The notes: generated by a model from the sequence alone, not told the origin. A DNA stretch of 32,676 nt from JABGPL01 sp964387885 (GCA_964387885.1 CAYLYZ010000061.1:1-32676), one strand, 5' to 3'; numbered from the stretch's first letter, positions 23,549 to 32,676 are shown. Numbers and translations: made by a program.

Positions 23549-25039
23549 ATGCAACTTTTTTTATGGAAAGTGAATGTATGGGCAATATTCGTCCTTCTGT
23601 TAATCCCGTTATCACTTCTGTTGGCCCCGTTATCATTCGCCGAAATTATCGAGGTTCCAGGTAATTTCGAGGCGATTCAGCGTGCAATCAACCATTCGGA
23701 AGATGGGGATACAGTGTTGGTCAGTCCAGGTACTTATAGAGAAAACATACTTTATTCCGGCAAGAACATCGTCGTCGGAAGTTTGATGTTGACTACCGGA
23801 AATGAAGCTTACATCGATTCGACAATAATCGATGGCAATGAACACGGTAGTGTTGTAGCATTTTTCCAGCGAGTAACCTCAGATGCAAAACTAATTGGAT
23901 TCACAATTCAAAACGGTAGAGGTTGGGCTTTAAATCAACAATTTATGGGTGGTGGTATATTAATAGTCCAATCGGATGTAGTGATAAAACATTGTAAGAT
24001 ACGCAATAATCAACTTACTAACGATATCGGTACATGGGGAGGAGGTATTGGATTCTATGGTTTGGGAGAATTTAACAGCCCAACAATCAGAGATTGTGAA
24101 ATCTATATGAACAGCAGTTTAGGCTATGGAGGCGGTTTAGGAATAATCAGATGTAATCCGACACTTGAGCGAGTTATTATCAGGGATAACTCAGCCGAAT
24201 ATGGTGCCGGTATCTGCATTGATGATGATTGCAATGTGACACTTAATAATTGTGCAATCTCGGGTAATAATGCTGAAAGCATTGGAGGTGGCATTATCGC
24301 GGATACAAATTCGAGTATTATTCTTCGAAATGCAAATGTTGTTGGGAACTCATGCAATAGATACGCTGGTGGTATATTATTAAACGGCGGTGTGCAGATT
24401 ATTGCTCTAAACTCAATAATCTGGGATAATTACCAGGATGGAATCTTCTTTTCACCAGGGAATGGACTGAATTATATCACAATATCATTCTGTGACGTCG
24501 AGAGCGGTGAAGAGGGAATCATCACCAATAATAATGGTGAAGTCAATTGGCATGAAGGCAACGTCGATTCCGATCCATTGTTTATCGATGCTGAGGGTGG
24601 CGACCTGCACCTGACTGAGAACTCCCCTTGTATTGATGCGGGAACCGCTTTCTTTGTATGGGAGGAAGATACGCTGATCAATATGTCCGATGATGAATAT
24701 CAGGGCTTTTCTCCGGATATGGGACTCTTTGAGTCGCCCTACGAAAACAGCATAGACGGATATGAATGTACGCCTCAAACCTTCGTACTTCATCCTGCTT
24801 ATCCCAATCCCTTCAACTCAACAACCACAATCGAATACGTCCTGCCAGTTGCAGCGGAGGTCAGCCTGAGCCTCTACAGCCTGTCCGGACAGAGGATCAG
24901 GACGCTGGTTAATGGGAGGATGAAGGCTGGAGCACATAAGACGATGCTGGATGCGGGGGATTTGGTTTCGGGGTTGTATTTTGTTAAGTTTGTAGGATCA
25001 GGACAATTGTTCAACAGAAAGATAATGCTAATAAAATAA
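23549..25039 (+). CDS. Right-handed parallel beta-helix protein with T9SS sorting domain
   Basis: 496 residues from the ATG at 23549. AAGGTGGGAG directly upstream is the ribosome site, and the in-frame GTG at 23537 falls within it. The long signal peptide ends P-L-S-F-A. The next part, A-I-Q-R-A-I-N-H-S-E-D-G-D-T-V-L-V-S-P-G-T-Y-R-E-N, is the classic opening of pectate-lyase-like beta-helix proteins. It is followed by coils with G-G-G-I, C-x-I-R-N-N and I-R-D-N-S-A-E-Y-G-A-G-I, and the frequent end motif D-P-L-F, D-L-H-L-T-E-N-S-P-C-I-D-A-G-T. No catalytic residues of a lyase or hydrolase can be assigned, so a binding or adhesive role is as likely as an enzymatic one. The sorting domain ends K-I-M-L-I-K. 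Confidence 0.85.
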   Translation: MQLFLWKVNVWAIFVLLLIPLSLLLAPLSFAEIIEVPGNFEAIQRAINHSEDGDTVLVSPGTYRENILYSGKNIVVGSLMLTTGNEAYIDSTIIDGNEHGSVVAFFQRVTSDAKLIGFTIQNGRGWALNQQFMGGGILIVQSDVVIKHCKIRNNQLTNDIGTWGGGIGFYGLGEFNSPTIRDCEIYMNSSLGYGGGLGIIRCNPTLERVIIRDNSAEYGAGICIDDDCNVTLNNCAISGNNAESIGGGIIADTNSSIILRNANVVGNSCNRYAGGILLNGGVQIIALNSIIWDNYQDGIFFSPGNGLNYITISFCDVESGEEGIITNNNGEVNWHEGNVDSDPLFIDAEGGDLHLTENSPCIDAGTAFFVWEEDTLINMSDDEYQGFSPDMGLFESPYENSIDGYECTPQTFVLHPAYPNPFNSTTTIEYVLPVAAEVSLSLYSLSGQRIRTLVNGRMKAGAHKTMLDAGDLVSGLYFVKFVGSGQLFNRKIMLIK

Positions 25040-25051
25040 GGCAATAAAGAA

Positions 25052-27274
25052 ATGCGTAACGTGTTAGTTATATTCGCTAGCATCATACTTTATACCGGTG
25101 CTGGACTGTTCGCTCAAGAACGCGAAAACATTGAACAGGTCGGAAGGATTTATAATTGTTGGGAAAGCCATCGGGGTGATATTGAAGTGAATGATAGCCT
25201 TGCAGTTTTGGCAACCGGGCGTTCTGGAATTCAGATATTGGATATAAGCGATCCAGTGAATCCTGTAATAGTGGGCTATTACGATGACAATCGCGGAGAA
25301 ACCAAATATTTAGCAACAAATGACAGCTATGTCTATATACCAGAAGACGGTGGAGTTGGAATTATAGACATTAGTGATCCTGCAAATCCAGAGCGTATTT
25401 CTTTTATACCAGGGCGTGATGGCTTCATACAAATGGGAATTGCAGTTAATAACGATCACGTATATAGTATATCAAAAATAGGTAACGGTTTTTATTTGAG
25501 AGTAATAGATGTTTCAGATCCGCAGAATTCATTCGAAGTTGGAGATTGTTTAATTCGAGATCCTAGTGGGAACCTAAGTCTGGTAGTTAAAGATGATTAT
25601 GCTTTTATTGAAGGTGCTGGGATGCATATTTTTGATTTGACTGATCCCGAACATCCCGTAGAAATAGGGTACTACGAAGAACTCAGGTATTACCGAGCAG
25701 TCATACACAATGATTACCTCATAACTATGAATAGAGGCAGGGATAATGGTGTTTTAGTAGTGATTGATGTATCAGATCCAACGAACCCAGAAGTAGTTGG
25801 AGATCATTGGTGCGTGCAACCTGAGGACATTGCTGTGAATGGTGAATATGTATATCTAATAACAGAAGGCAGTTTACTGCAAATCTATGATATTTCAAAT
25901 ATTCAAAATCCAACCCGTGTCGTGCAATTTCAGACATCTATGCAAGGATCACGTATTTCTGTTCATGATGATATAGCCTGCCTTATAACAATTGATACTA
26001 ATGGCAATTTTGTGGGATCGTCCATTATCGACATCTCGAATCCAGACAATCCAGATGAAATTTCGAATATTACATCTGACGGTTATATTTCTGATGTCGT
26101 CGTAGCGGATGACCTGGCATATATAGCCTCAGGATATAGCGGTTTTAGAATAGTGGATATTTCTGATTTGACTAATCCAATTCAAATAAGTTCTGTAGAG
26201 GTTGAGGGAGGTAGATATGCAGCAAAAATACTTGTAACTGATGAGTTAGCTTTTGTTTCAATGGTGAGGCGTAGTGATGGAATAATAATATATGATATTT
26301 CAAATATAGAAGAACCAGTAGAATTGGGTGAGATAAACTTCTGGATTGTTAATCATTTTATAGATAATTTTGAGATTATAGAACATTATATAATTTTTCC
26401 AAATTACTCTCACGGTCTTTTCATTATAGATTTCTCTGATCCTGCGCATCCCTTCCTATCAAATCAATACTATGGAGCCAGCGCTGCCGATAACGTTTGT
26501 ATGTTTGGTAATTATGCATGTACAATTTCTTTCGATGGACATTCGCTCAGTATAACCGATTTATCAGATCCGGAAGAACCAATTACTATTGGAGAATACA
26601 GCGGTGATAATTTTAGACCGAGTAATTTGTGTGTTTATGATAGTTTAGCTTACGTTGTTAACAACGTTTACAGAAGTTATACATTACATTCTACAAATAT
26701 AAGAGTAATTGACGTTTCTAATCCCGAAGCACCAGAGGAAGTAGGTTCCTTCGAAGTGCCCAAATCAACGCATTCTATTGAAGTGATAAATAATCATGCA
26801 TATTTGGCTCAAACAAATAACAGAATCTATATTATGAATATTGAGAATTTAGATTCGCCTTATTTCATTGGACATTATGATACGCCAGGAGAAGCGCATG
26901 ATTTTATGATAGAAGGCAGCGTTTTGCATGTAGCAGATCATACGAATTATTCAATCTACGACTGCTCTCAAGCCCTCGTGACTCCCGAAGACAGTTTCAT
27001 CCTTCATCCAACCAACTTTGTCCTTCACCCGCCCTTCCCCAATCCCTTCAATTCAACGACCACAATTGAATTCGCCCTGCCTTTTGCATCACAGGTCATC
27101 CTGTCCCTCTACAACCTGTCCGGGCAGAGGGTTGAGACACTGGTTAGTGGCAGACATCATGCTGGCTTGCACCGGGTAACATTAAATGCGTATAATACGC
27201 CTTCGGGATTGTATTTTGTTAAGTTGGAAAGTTCGGGGCAGTTGTTAACTCGAAAAATAATGTTGGTAAAATAA
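25052..27274 (+). CDS. LVIVD-repeat propeller protein with T9SS sorting domain
   Basis: 740 residues. M-R-N-V-L opens a signal peptide ending G-L-F-A, then Q-E-R-E-N-I-E-Q-V-G-R-I-Y, the same mature signature as the 19899 gene. About 14 diverged LVIVD repeats follow (I-L-D-I-S-D-P-V-N-P, I-I-D-I-S-D-P-A-N-P, V-I-D-V-S-D-P-Q-N and so on). A linker of H-P-T-N-F-V-L-H-P type is followed by the sorting domain (F-P-N-P-F-N-S-T-T-T, G-L-Y-F-V-K-L, K-I-M-L-V-K). It starts 12 bp after the previous stop and ends 12 bp before the next start, so it is within the array operon. Confidence 0.85.
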   Translation: MRNVLVIFASIILYTGAGLFAQERENIEQVGRIYNCWESHRGDIEVNDSLAVLATGRSGIQILDISDPVNPVIVGYYDDNRGETKYLATNDSYVYIPEDGGVGIIDISDPANPERISFIPGRDGFIQMGIAVNNDHVYSISKIGNGFYLRVIDVSDPQNSFEVGDCLIRDPSGNLSLVVKDDYAFIEGAGMHIFDLTDPEHPVEIGYYEELRYYRAVIHNDYLITMNRGRDNGVLVVIDVSDPTNPEVVGDHWCVQPEDIAVNGEYVYLITEGSLLQIYDISNIQNPTRVVQFQTSMQGSRISVHDDIACLITIDTNGNFVGSSIIDISNPDNPDEISNITSDGYISDVVVADDLAYIASGYSGFRIVDISDLTNPIQISSVEVEGGRYAAKILVTDELAFVSMVRRSDGIIIYDISNIEEPVELGEINFWIVNHFIDNFEIIEHYIIFPNYSHGLFIIDFSDPAHPFLSNQYYGASAADNVCMFGNYACTISFDGHSLSITDLSDPEEPITIGEYSGDNFRPSNLCVYDSLAYVVNNVYRSYTLHSTNIRVIDVSNPEAPEEVGSFEVPKSTHSIEVINNHAYLAQTNNRIYIMNIENLDSPYFIGHYDTPGEAHDFMIEGSVLHVADHTNYSIYDCSQALVTPEDSFILHPTNFVLHPPFPNPFNSTTTIEFALPFASQVILSLYNLSGQRVETLVSGRHHAGLHRVTLNAYNTPSGLYFVKLESSGQLLTRKIMLVK

Positions 27275-27286
27275 AAGGGACTCATA

Positions 27287-30200
27287 ATGAACGTCAGACA
27301 TATCTTACTTGCCTGTTTGATCACTTGCCTCCTTGCTTCCTCGTTGTTTTCTCAAGATTTCAGACGCTGGGAACCTGATACTGGTGTCCCAATCCGTCAG
27401 GGGCATCATTTGACCTGGGGATTTTCCTCTTCAATCCGGGAATTGGGAGATAGTGCTGGTGAAACTGCTGTAGTCTGGAATGACGCTCGAGATGGTAATC
27501 AAGAAATCTATATGCAAATCATCGAACCAAATGGTGAATATCGTTTTGAGGAGAATGGGCAGAGAATTGTTAATTGTCCATGGCATCAGGAAGATCCCGT
27601 AGTAACAGCAACCTCTGATGGTTACTGGATTGTTGTCTGGTGTGACTCGCTGAGAGCAAGTGAAAATGGTATCCATAGCGGAGATATCTACTGCATGAAA
27701 TTCGATGGTGAGGGGAACCGTTTATGGGGTGGTTTTAATGAGTGGGGACGACCGGTTTGTACCCAGGCGCATCCTCAATGGAGGCCATCTGTTTTATCAG
27801 ATTCTGAAGGCGGATGTTATATAATCTGGCGGGATAATCGGGAAGAGGGAGGGGTGTTTTATGGGATACATCTCGATGAGGAGGGAGACAGGTTCGAGGG
27901 ATGGGATGAAAACGGAAGCGTCCTGGTAGAAAGGCCGGTAAACAGGGATTATGTTGCTGTCTGTGCAGGCAACAACCTGTTCATCGGATGGATGAACAGG
28001 GAACAGGGTGTAAATATAAAACAAATTCCACCAGATAATGGAGACGTTCAACAGTATTCGTTTGATGTATTCCCGGAAGATTTGGCGTTGACTATTGATA
28101 CCGGGGAAAATGTATTCCTTGTCTACGAATATACACAGGACAACGAACAACACTATGGAATACATAAGTTTAGCGCAAATGGTGATCATATAGGTGAAAA
28201 TTCTTTTGAGTTCAATGAGTTATTTGAAAGAAATGAAGACTTGGATATTATTTCTACCGATGTCAATACGGTTGTCATTTCCTGGATAGGACATTTGCTT
28301 GATCAGGATAATTCAGAACTTGTTGCTTTTAAAATCACTGGAGAAAATGAATTGGAGGCAGTTTGGGAAGAACCGCTCGCCGTATTTGCTAATCCGATGG
28401 ATTATTCCATATCTGCAGACGATCGAGGTGGATTTCTAACTGTAATTCAGGATCTTGAAAGTGTCAGCTTTGTTCAAAGAATTGATGAGGAGGGAAATTT
28501 ATGCTGGAACAATGAAAATCAGTTGTTTATTCGAGACACAAGATTAGATCATCTCGAAATTGGATTCAGGAATAACGCGTTTCAGATTTTATTTAATGAA
28601 TATAAAGGATTAGGTGAATATTCACGTATTTATCAGCAGCAGATTGACCTCAATGCAAGGCGCAGATTTGAAGGACCCGGTCAGGAACTTTTAGGAGGAT
28701 TATGGGGAAACGTTTTGCGATCCTCCAGTTCGATTATATTAACACAAACCGATGGATTAATTTCGACATGGGCGGATGATAAAAATATCTGGATGCAGGT
28801 CGGATACGATCGTGGTGAACAAATCGAGTTTGCACATGAGCCAGGTGGGATAAGTATATCTAATGAAGAAATGAGGGTAGATGATTGGTCATACTGTTTG
28901 ATGGATAACGATGAAATATGGTACACATGGAAAAACCTCTCTGAATCCGAGAGCATCCGTTTTCAGATAGTCTCCACTGATGGAAATATGATGTGGGAAA
29001 ATGGTATTGAGATTTCTTTTGCACATCCGCTTGAAAGGTATAATCAATTGATGTGTAAGGGAGACAACTGTGCATTTCTTGTATATCGGATCGAATCAGA
29101 AAATGGAACGGAACTTTACATCCAGAAAATTTCCAATCAGGGAGAAGCCCAATGGAATGGACTTGGAGTAACTGTTGAACATTCAGAATATTTAATAACC
29201 CCACAATCAATGATACCTGATGGAGACGGTGGTGTTGTTATCTTATGGTCTATCAGGGATGATAATAATGATCAGTCCAAATTAAGAATATCGAGGATAA
29301 ATGATGAAGGTGATTTTATTTGGGAGGAAAACAATGACTTTCTTGAGCTGGTAGAAGATAATGTTTTCCAGCGTGCAATCCTGAGGAACCATTCGGATGG
29401 GTATATAGTTATTTGGGATGAATTGAGCGACCTGGGTGGTGAAATGACTGCCCAATTTATCAATCCCGACGGATCGCTTGCCTGGAACGACCGGAATGTG
29501 TATTTAGGTGGTGATATCGGTAGAGACGCGGATGCGGCAGTTGATAATCAGGGGAATATCTGGGTAACATGGACGGAACGCCGAGATGATGACTTAATAC
29601 TCCTGCAGAAGATATCCCCGCAGGTTGATGATCGGGGTGTTCCCGAATTAACCTTTGTTAATGATAATGGTAATCCACGGTCAAAGGTTCTCTGCAATGC
29701 AGCCGAGAACCAGAGAGAGTCAACGATTGTGCATGATGGAGGGAATGGAGTCTGGGTGATCTGGGAGGACTACCGCAACACAATTCGAAATGCATCTCCG
29801 AGCAATGGTGACATTTATGGTATACACCTGAATGAAAATGCCAATCCCTACCAGGGTTGGGAGAGAAATGGTAATATAATCTCTGAAGCGGATAATAATC
29901 AGGAAGATCCCAGTGTGGTATTATTAAATTCGGGAAACGATGGATGTGTGGTCATGTGGGAAGATAAACGAAGCGGATGGTGGGGGTACGAACGTGACCT
30001 TTATATACAGCGTATTGATGACAACATGGTCACAATTCCAGAGCAAAATTTCATCCCTCACCCTTCATCCTTCATCCTTTCAGCCCCTTTCCCCAATCCC
30101 TTCAACTCAACAACCACAATCGAATACGCCCTGCCATACACGTCAGACGTCACATTGAGCCTCTACAACCTGTCCGGGCGGAGGGTTGAGACGCTGGTTA

Positions 30201-30328
30201 ATGGGAGGGTGAAGGCGGGGGTGCATCGGGTGATACTGGACGCGGGGGATTTGGCTTCGGGGTTGTATTTTGTTAAGTTAGAAAAAACTAAGCAGTCGGT
30301 AACTCAAAAAATTATGTTGGTAAAATGA
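27287..30328 (+). CDS. Large T9SS cargo with W-x-D-x-R repeats, function unknown
   Basis: 1013 residues, the largest gene here. The signal peptide is about 22 residues (ends S-S-L-F-S, then Q-D-F-R-R-W). It has recurrent modules such as V-V-W-N-D-A-R-D-G-N-Q-E-I-Y-M-Q, I-I-W-R-D-N-R-E-E-G-G, V-T-W-T-E-R-R-D-D-D-L, V-I-W-E-D-Y-R-N-T and V-M-W-E-D-K-R-S-G-W-W, each followed by Q-x-I/G-I-H and a turn with D/N-G. This W-x-D-x-R pattern suggests two propeller-like domains, reminiscent of Asp-box-type folds but without the canonical S-x-D-x-G-x-x-W box. The sorting domain is typical (F-P-N-P-F-N-S-T-T-T, G-L-Y-F-V-K-L). Its TGA stop overlaps the next ATG by four bases (A-T-G-A), so translation is coupled. 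Confidence 0.8.
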   Translation: MNVRHILLACLITCLLASSLFSQDFRRWEPDTGVPIRQGHHLTWGFSSSIRELGDSAGETAVVWNDARDGNQEIYMQIIEPNGEYRFEENGQRIVNCPWHQEDPVVTATSDGYWIVVWCDSLRASENGIHSGDIYCMKFDGEGNRLWGGFNEWGRPVCTQAHPQWRPSVLSDSEGGCYIIWRDNREEGGVFYGIHLDEEGDRFEGWDENGSVLVERPVNRDYVAVCAGNNLFIGWMNREQGVNIKQIPPDNGDVQQYSFDVFPEDLALTIDTGENVFLVYEYTQDNEQHYGIHKFSANGDHIGENSFEFNELFERNEDLDIISTDVNTVVISWIGHLLDQDNSELVAFKITGENELEAVWEEPLAVFANPMDYSISADDRGGFLTVIQDLESVSFVQRIDEEGNLCWNNENQLFIRDTRLDHLEIGFRNNAFQILFNEYKGLGEYSRIYQQQIDLNARRRFEGPGQELLGGLWGNVLRSSSSIILTQTDGLISTWADDKNIWMQVGYDRGEQIEFAHEPGGISISNEEMRVDDWSYCLMDNDEIWYTWKNLSESESIRFQIVSTDGNMMWENGIEISFAHPLERYNQLMCKGDNCAFLVYRIESENGTELYIQKISNQGEAQWNGLGVTVEHSEYLITPQSMIPDGDGGVVILWSIRDDNNDQSKLRISRINDEGDFIWEENNDFLELVEDNVFQRAILRNHSDGYIVIWDELSDLGGEMTAQFINPDGSLAWNDRNVYLGGDIGRDADAAVDNQGNIWVTWTERRDDDLILLQKISPQVDDRGVPELTFVNDNGNPRSKVLCNAAENQRESTIVHDGGNGVWVIWEDYRNTIRNASPSNGDIYGIHLNENANPYQGWERNGNIISEADNNQEDPSVVLLNSGNDGCVVMWEDKRSGWWGYERDLYIQRIDDNMVTIPEQNFIPHPSSFILSAPFPNPFNSTTTIEYALPYTSDVTLSLYNLSGRRVETLVNGRVKAGVHRVILDAGDLASGLYFVKLEKTKQSVTQKIMLVK

Positions 30329-32478
30329 GGAACATTTCAATGTGGAAGAACTTCCTTTATGTGCTATTTACATTCGTAAGCCTGATAAATGCTCAGGAAA
30401 ATTATAATATTGAGCTTTTATCGGAGTTAGCCAGTTATCGTGACAAAGTCCTTGACATAGAGATTATGGATGGATATGCATATCTGGCGACAAATGGGAC
30501 TGGGATACAAATTCTTGATATTTCAGATTTTGATGAGATAGAACTTGTGGGAGCCTATTGGGCTCCAGGTGCATCAAGCATCTATGTTGAAGATGATTTA
30601 CTCTATGCCACTGATGGGATGGGAGTAAAAGTTCTGGATGTTTCCGATAAGACAAATCCAGTTCTGATTGGTCAAGATTCTCCGGGATCGGATTATATAA
30701 AAAAGATTGATAACTATATAATTGTAAGGGCTGGTCGAAGCATAATTTCATATGATGTTACAGACCCTAGCAATCCTCAACAGGTTGGCAGCCTGGAAAC
30801 AGGAAGAATTGACGGGCTTATTTACGTTGGAGAATCCATCTACATGCGTTATCGAAATATATTTTATGTCATTGATATTTCAGACCCCGCAGATTTGGAA
30901 ATTACGCGTGAATTTGAGTTGGAGGATGCCAATTTCATGAATTTTACCTTGGTTGACCATCTGATGTATAGCCACTGCAGGATACAAAGCGATATTGGCG
31001 GACATATAGATTGTCTGTATATAATTGACACAAATTCACTTGAAGTAGTGGGTTCGTTTGAATTCGGACGTTATTATTGGGCTTCCGGCACCTGGCCAAA
31101 AGTTATCCATTTAAACGGATGTTTGTACTTGCTTGGAGAAAGGCTCAACATCATGGATGTGTCAAATCCGAATCAGCCAGATATAATTGAGTCAGGAATT
31201 GACGATTTGGAACTTCACAGGGTTGAATCCTATTTTATTAGGGGTGAATTTCTATTTAGTGGACGGCAAGATGGTGGATTTGTTATTACTGACATAAATG
31301 ACCATGAATCACCACGATTTGTTCAGGAATATCTCAGGGATTACTGTCAGCCTGTCGAAAATATCATGTTATACAACAATAGTATTTTCCATAATTGGGG
31401 ACAGCGATATGATCTTAGTGATCCGAGATATCCGGAAAAAGTCGAGGGAAGCTTTTCAAATGGAAATCTACATTATACCGGTGAAGATCAGGATATAATC
31501 TACATCTTTGACTTCGGAACGGATGAGTCATTCTGGAATGTCGTTGATATTTCCGGTGATGAACCGGAAAATTTATGTTCTAAAAACGGAAACGGCGGTG
31601 GAAGAAGTTTTATACACGATGAATTTCTGTTTGATGCTTTTTGGATAGGAGATGTCGGTGGTTTTTTCAGTAACTGGGATATTTCAAGACCAGACACAAT
31701 GGTTTTAAAAAGTAATATTGAGATGGATAATTATCCTGTTGATATTTGGGTAAATGATCAATGGGCTTTTGTTACGGACGGCAATCACCCCGAAGAACTA
31801 TTCAGTACTATAATTGATATTTCTGATCCTGAAAATCCTCAAGAAATTGGACGCCTGCCTATATTAAACATTGTACAAATTGAAGATCACCTTTTCGGAT
31901 TCGACAATGACGGTTTGCAGGTATACGATTTCTCAAATCCTGAGGATCCTGAATGGATCAGAACCGAGGAAATAGTCGGCGGTCAATCCATTTTTTTGAA
32001 AGATGAATTTGCATTTATAGGTTGTGGAGCAGAAGGGATTCGTGTATTCGATATCTCCGATATGGATAATTTAATTGAAGTTGGAAATTATAATACTTTG
32101 GGATTCGCAGAGAAAGTATATGTCAGCGGTGATTTGATATTCGTCTTTGATACGATTAACCTGGGCATTTATGAATTTTCTCCGACGAATGTAAATGAGA
32201 ATAAAACGGCCGCACAAGCAGCACATCCTTTCTCGGCCTATCCCAACCCATTCAACTCAACCACAAAAATCGAATACATCCTGCCCTACGCATCGGACGT
32301 TACCCTTTCCCTCTACAACCTAACCGGGCAGAGGATTGAGACGCTAGTCAATGGGAGGTTGGAGGCTGGAGTGCATCGGGTGATGCTGGACGCGGGGGAT
32401 ATGGCTTCAGGGTTGTATTTTTTGAAGTTGGAGGGTGTAGGACAGTCGTTTATTCAGAAAATAATGCTGGTTAAATAG
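30325..32478 (+). CDS. LVIVD-repeat propeller protein with T9SS sorting domain
   Basis: 717 residues. The ATG overlaps the previous stop. The signal peptide ends near S-L-I-N-A, then Q-E-N-Y-N-I-E-L-L-S, the family signature. LVIVD repeats include I-Q-I-L-D-I-S-D, V-K-V-L-D-V-S-D-K-T-N-P, I-I-D-I-S-D-P-E-N-P-Q-E-I-G and I-R-V-F-D-I-S-D-M-D-N, with a less regular stretch in the middle. The sorting domain (A-Y-P-N-P-F-N-S-T-T-K, G-L-Y-F-L-K-L, K-I-M-L-V-K) is of the shared DNA type. It is the sixth gene of the array, with the next gene 9 bp downstream. Confidence 0.85.
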   Translation: MRNISMWKNFLYVLFTFVSLINAQENYNIELLSELASYRDKVLDIEIMDGYAYLATNGTGIQILDISDFDEIELVGAYWAPGASSIYVEDDLLYATDGMGVKVLDVSDKTNPVLIGQDSPGSDYIKKIDNYIIVRAGRSIISYDVTDPSNPQQVGSLETGRIDGLIYVGESIYMRYRNIFYVIDISDPADLEITREFELEDANFMNFTLVDHLMYSHCRIQSDIGGHIDCLYIIDTNSLEVVGSFEFGRYYWASGTWPKVIHLNGCLYLLGERLNIMDVSNPNQPDIIESGIDDLELHRVESYFIRGEFLFSGRQDGGFVITDINDHESPRFVQEYLRDYCQPVENIMLYNNSIFHNWGQRYDLSDPRYPEKVEGSFSNGNLHYTGEDQDIIYIFDFGTDESFWNVVDISGDEPENLCSKNGNGGGRSFIHDEFLFDAFWIGDVGGFFSNWDISRPDTMVLKSNIEMDNYPVDIWVNDQWAFVTDGNHPEELFSTIIDISDPENPQEIGRLPILNIVQIEDHLFGFDNDGLQVYDFSNPEDPEWIRTEEIVGGQSIFLKDEFAFIGCGAEGIRVFDISDMDNLIEVGNYNTLGFAEKVYVSGDLIFVFDTINLGIYEFSPTNVNENKTAAQAAHPFSAYPNPFNSTTKIEYILPYASDVTLSLYNLTGQRIETLVNGRLEAGVHRVMLDAGDMASGLYFLKLEGVGQSFIQKIMLVK

Positions 32479-32487
32479 GATTTAGAT

Positions 32488-32646
32488 ATGCATAATTTAT
32501 TCGTTTTACTCACAATGATCCCGCTTTTAATAAGTTCAGGATTGCTTGCGCAGGATCATGAAAACATCGAGCTGGTTAGTCAATTTGGTCATTATATCAA
32601 TTTATATGACATAGCAGTTAAAGATAATTATGGTTCATCCGGTTAA
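32488..32646 (+). pseudogene. Start of a further LVIVD gene, broken by an early stop near the window end
   Basis: 52 residues: the signal peptide ends G-L-L-A, then Q-D-H-E-N-I-E-L-V-S-Q, closest to the two TGA-interrupted paralogues. After Y-D-I-A-V-K-D-N-Y the expected A-Y-V is missing and the frame meets TAA at 32644-32646, where relatives read G-L-x-I/V-L. The remaining 30 bases do not resemble an LVIVD repeat in any frame. This may be a true truncation or low-quality sequence at a contig end. Confidence 0.5.
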
Positions 32647-32676
32647 AAAGTACTTTTGTGTCGAACAGTAATGGCA

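Overview
The window comes from a bacterium of the FCB superphylum (the Bacteroidota/Chlorobi/Fibrobacterota relatives). The basis is that almost every gene encodes a Sec-exported protein ending in a type A sorting domain of the type IX secretion system (T9SS): a Y/F-P-N-P-F-N motif about 75-80 residues from the end, a small beta-sandwich, a G-x-Y-F/Y-x-x-x-L strand and a basic tail. The style (LVIVD propellers, W-S-R-T-Y-G-G repeats, hairpin-rich intergenic DNA) fits uncultivated FCB lineages. I cannot name the phylum from the sequence alone. No tRNA, rRNA, CRISPR, transposase or T9SS machinery gene was seen.

Layout. Positions 1-7103 (+) hold the end of one T9SS cargo gene and four full cargo genes: a W-S-R-x-F-G-G repeat protein, an esterase, an LVIVD propeller and a divergent propeller-like protein. 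They are separated by intergenic islands full of short hairpins and shared repeats. Positions 7371-11126 (-) hold a duplicated two-gene cassette. Each copy encodes a large T9SS protein of unknown function followed at once by a 60-65 residue mini-protein. The mini-protein has a Y-x-x-P-x-L leader-like motif and a Gly/Pro/Met-rich tail that is identical in both copies. Positions 11428-16062 (+) hold two diverged paralogous LVIVD genes. Both are interrupted at the same aligned position by an in-frame TGA, and both carry a 6-bp hairpin with a GGTCG loop 17 nt further on. Positions 16122-19490 (+) hold two coupled cargo genes, the second with FG-GAP-like repeats and an ASH/HYDIN-like domain. Positions 19899-32646 (+) hold a tightly packed array of seven cargo genes (gaps of 33 bp or less, one 4-bp overlap), the last one broken at the window edge.

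How it fits together. The region looks like a cell-surface/secretome island in which different extracellular modules (LVIVD propellers, W-S-R-T-Y-G-G repeats, a parallel beta-helix, an esterase, FG-GAP repeats) are fused to near-interchangeable sorting domains. The last six sorting-domain segments are nearly identical at DNA level although their N-terminal modules are unrelated, which suggests segment shuffling or gene conversion. Apart from the esterase no enzyme is recognisable. The two most interesting signals are the conserved in-frame TGA with a co-varying hairpin, and the duplicated cargo-plus-mini-protein cassette.
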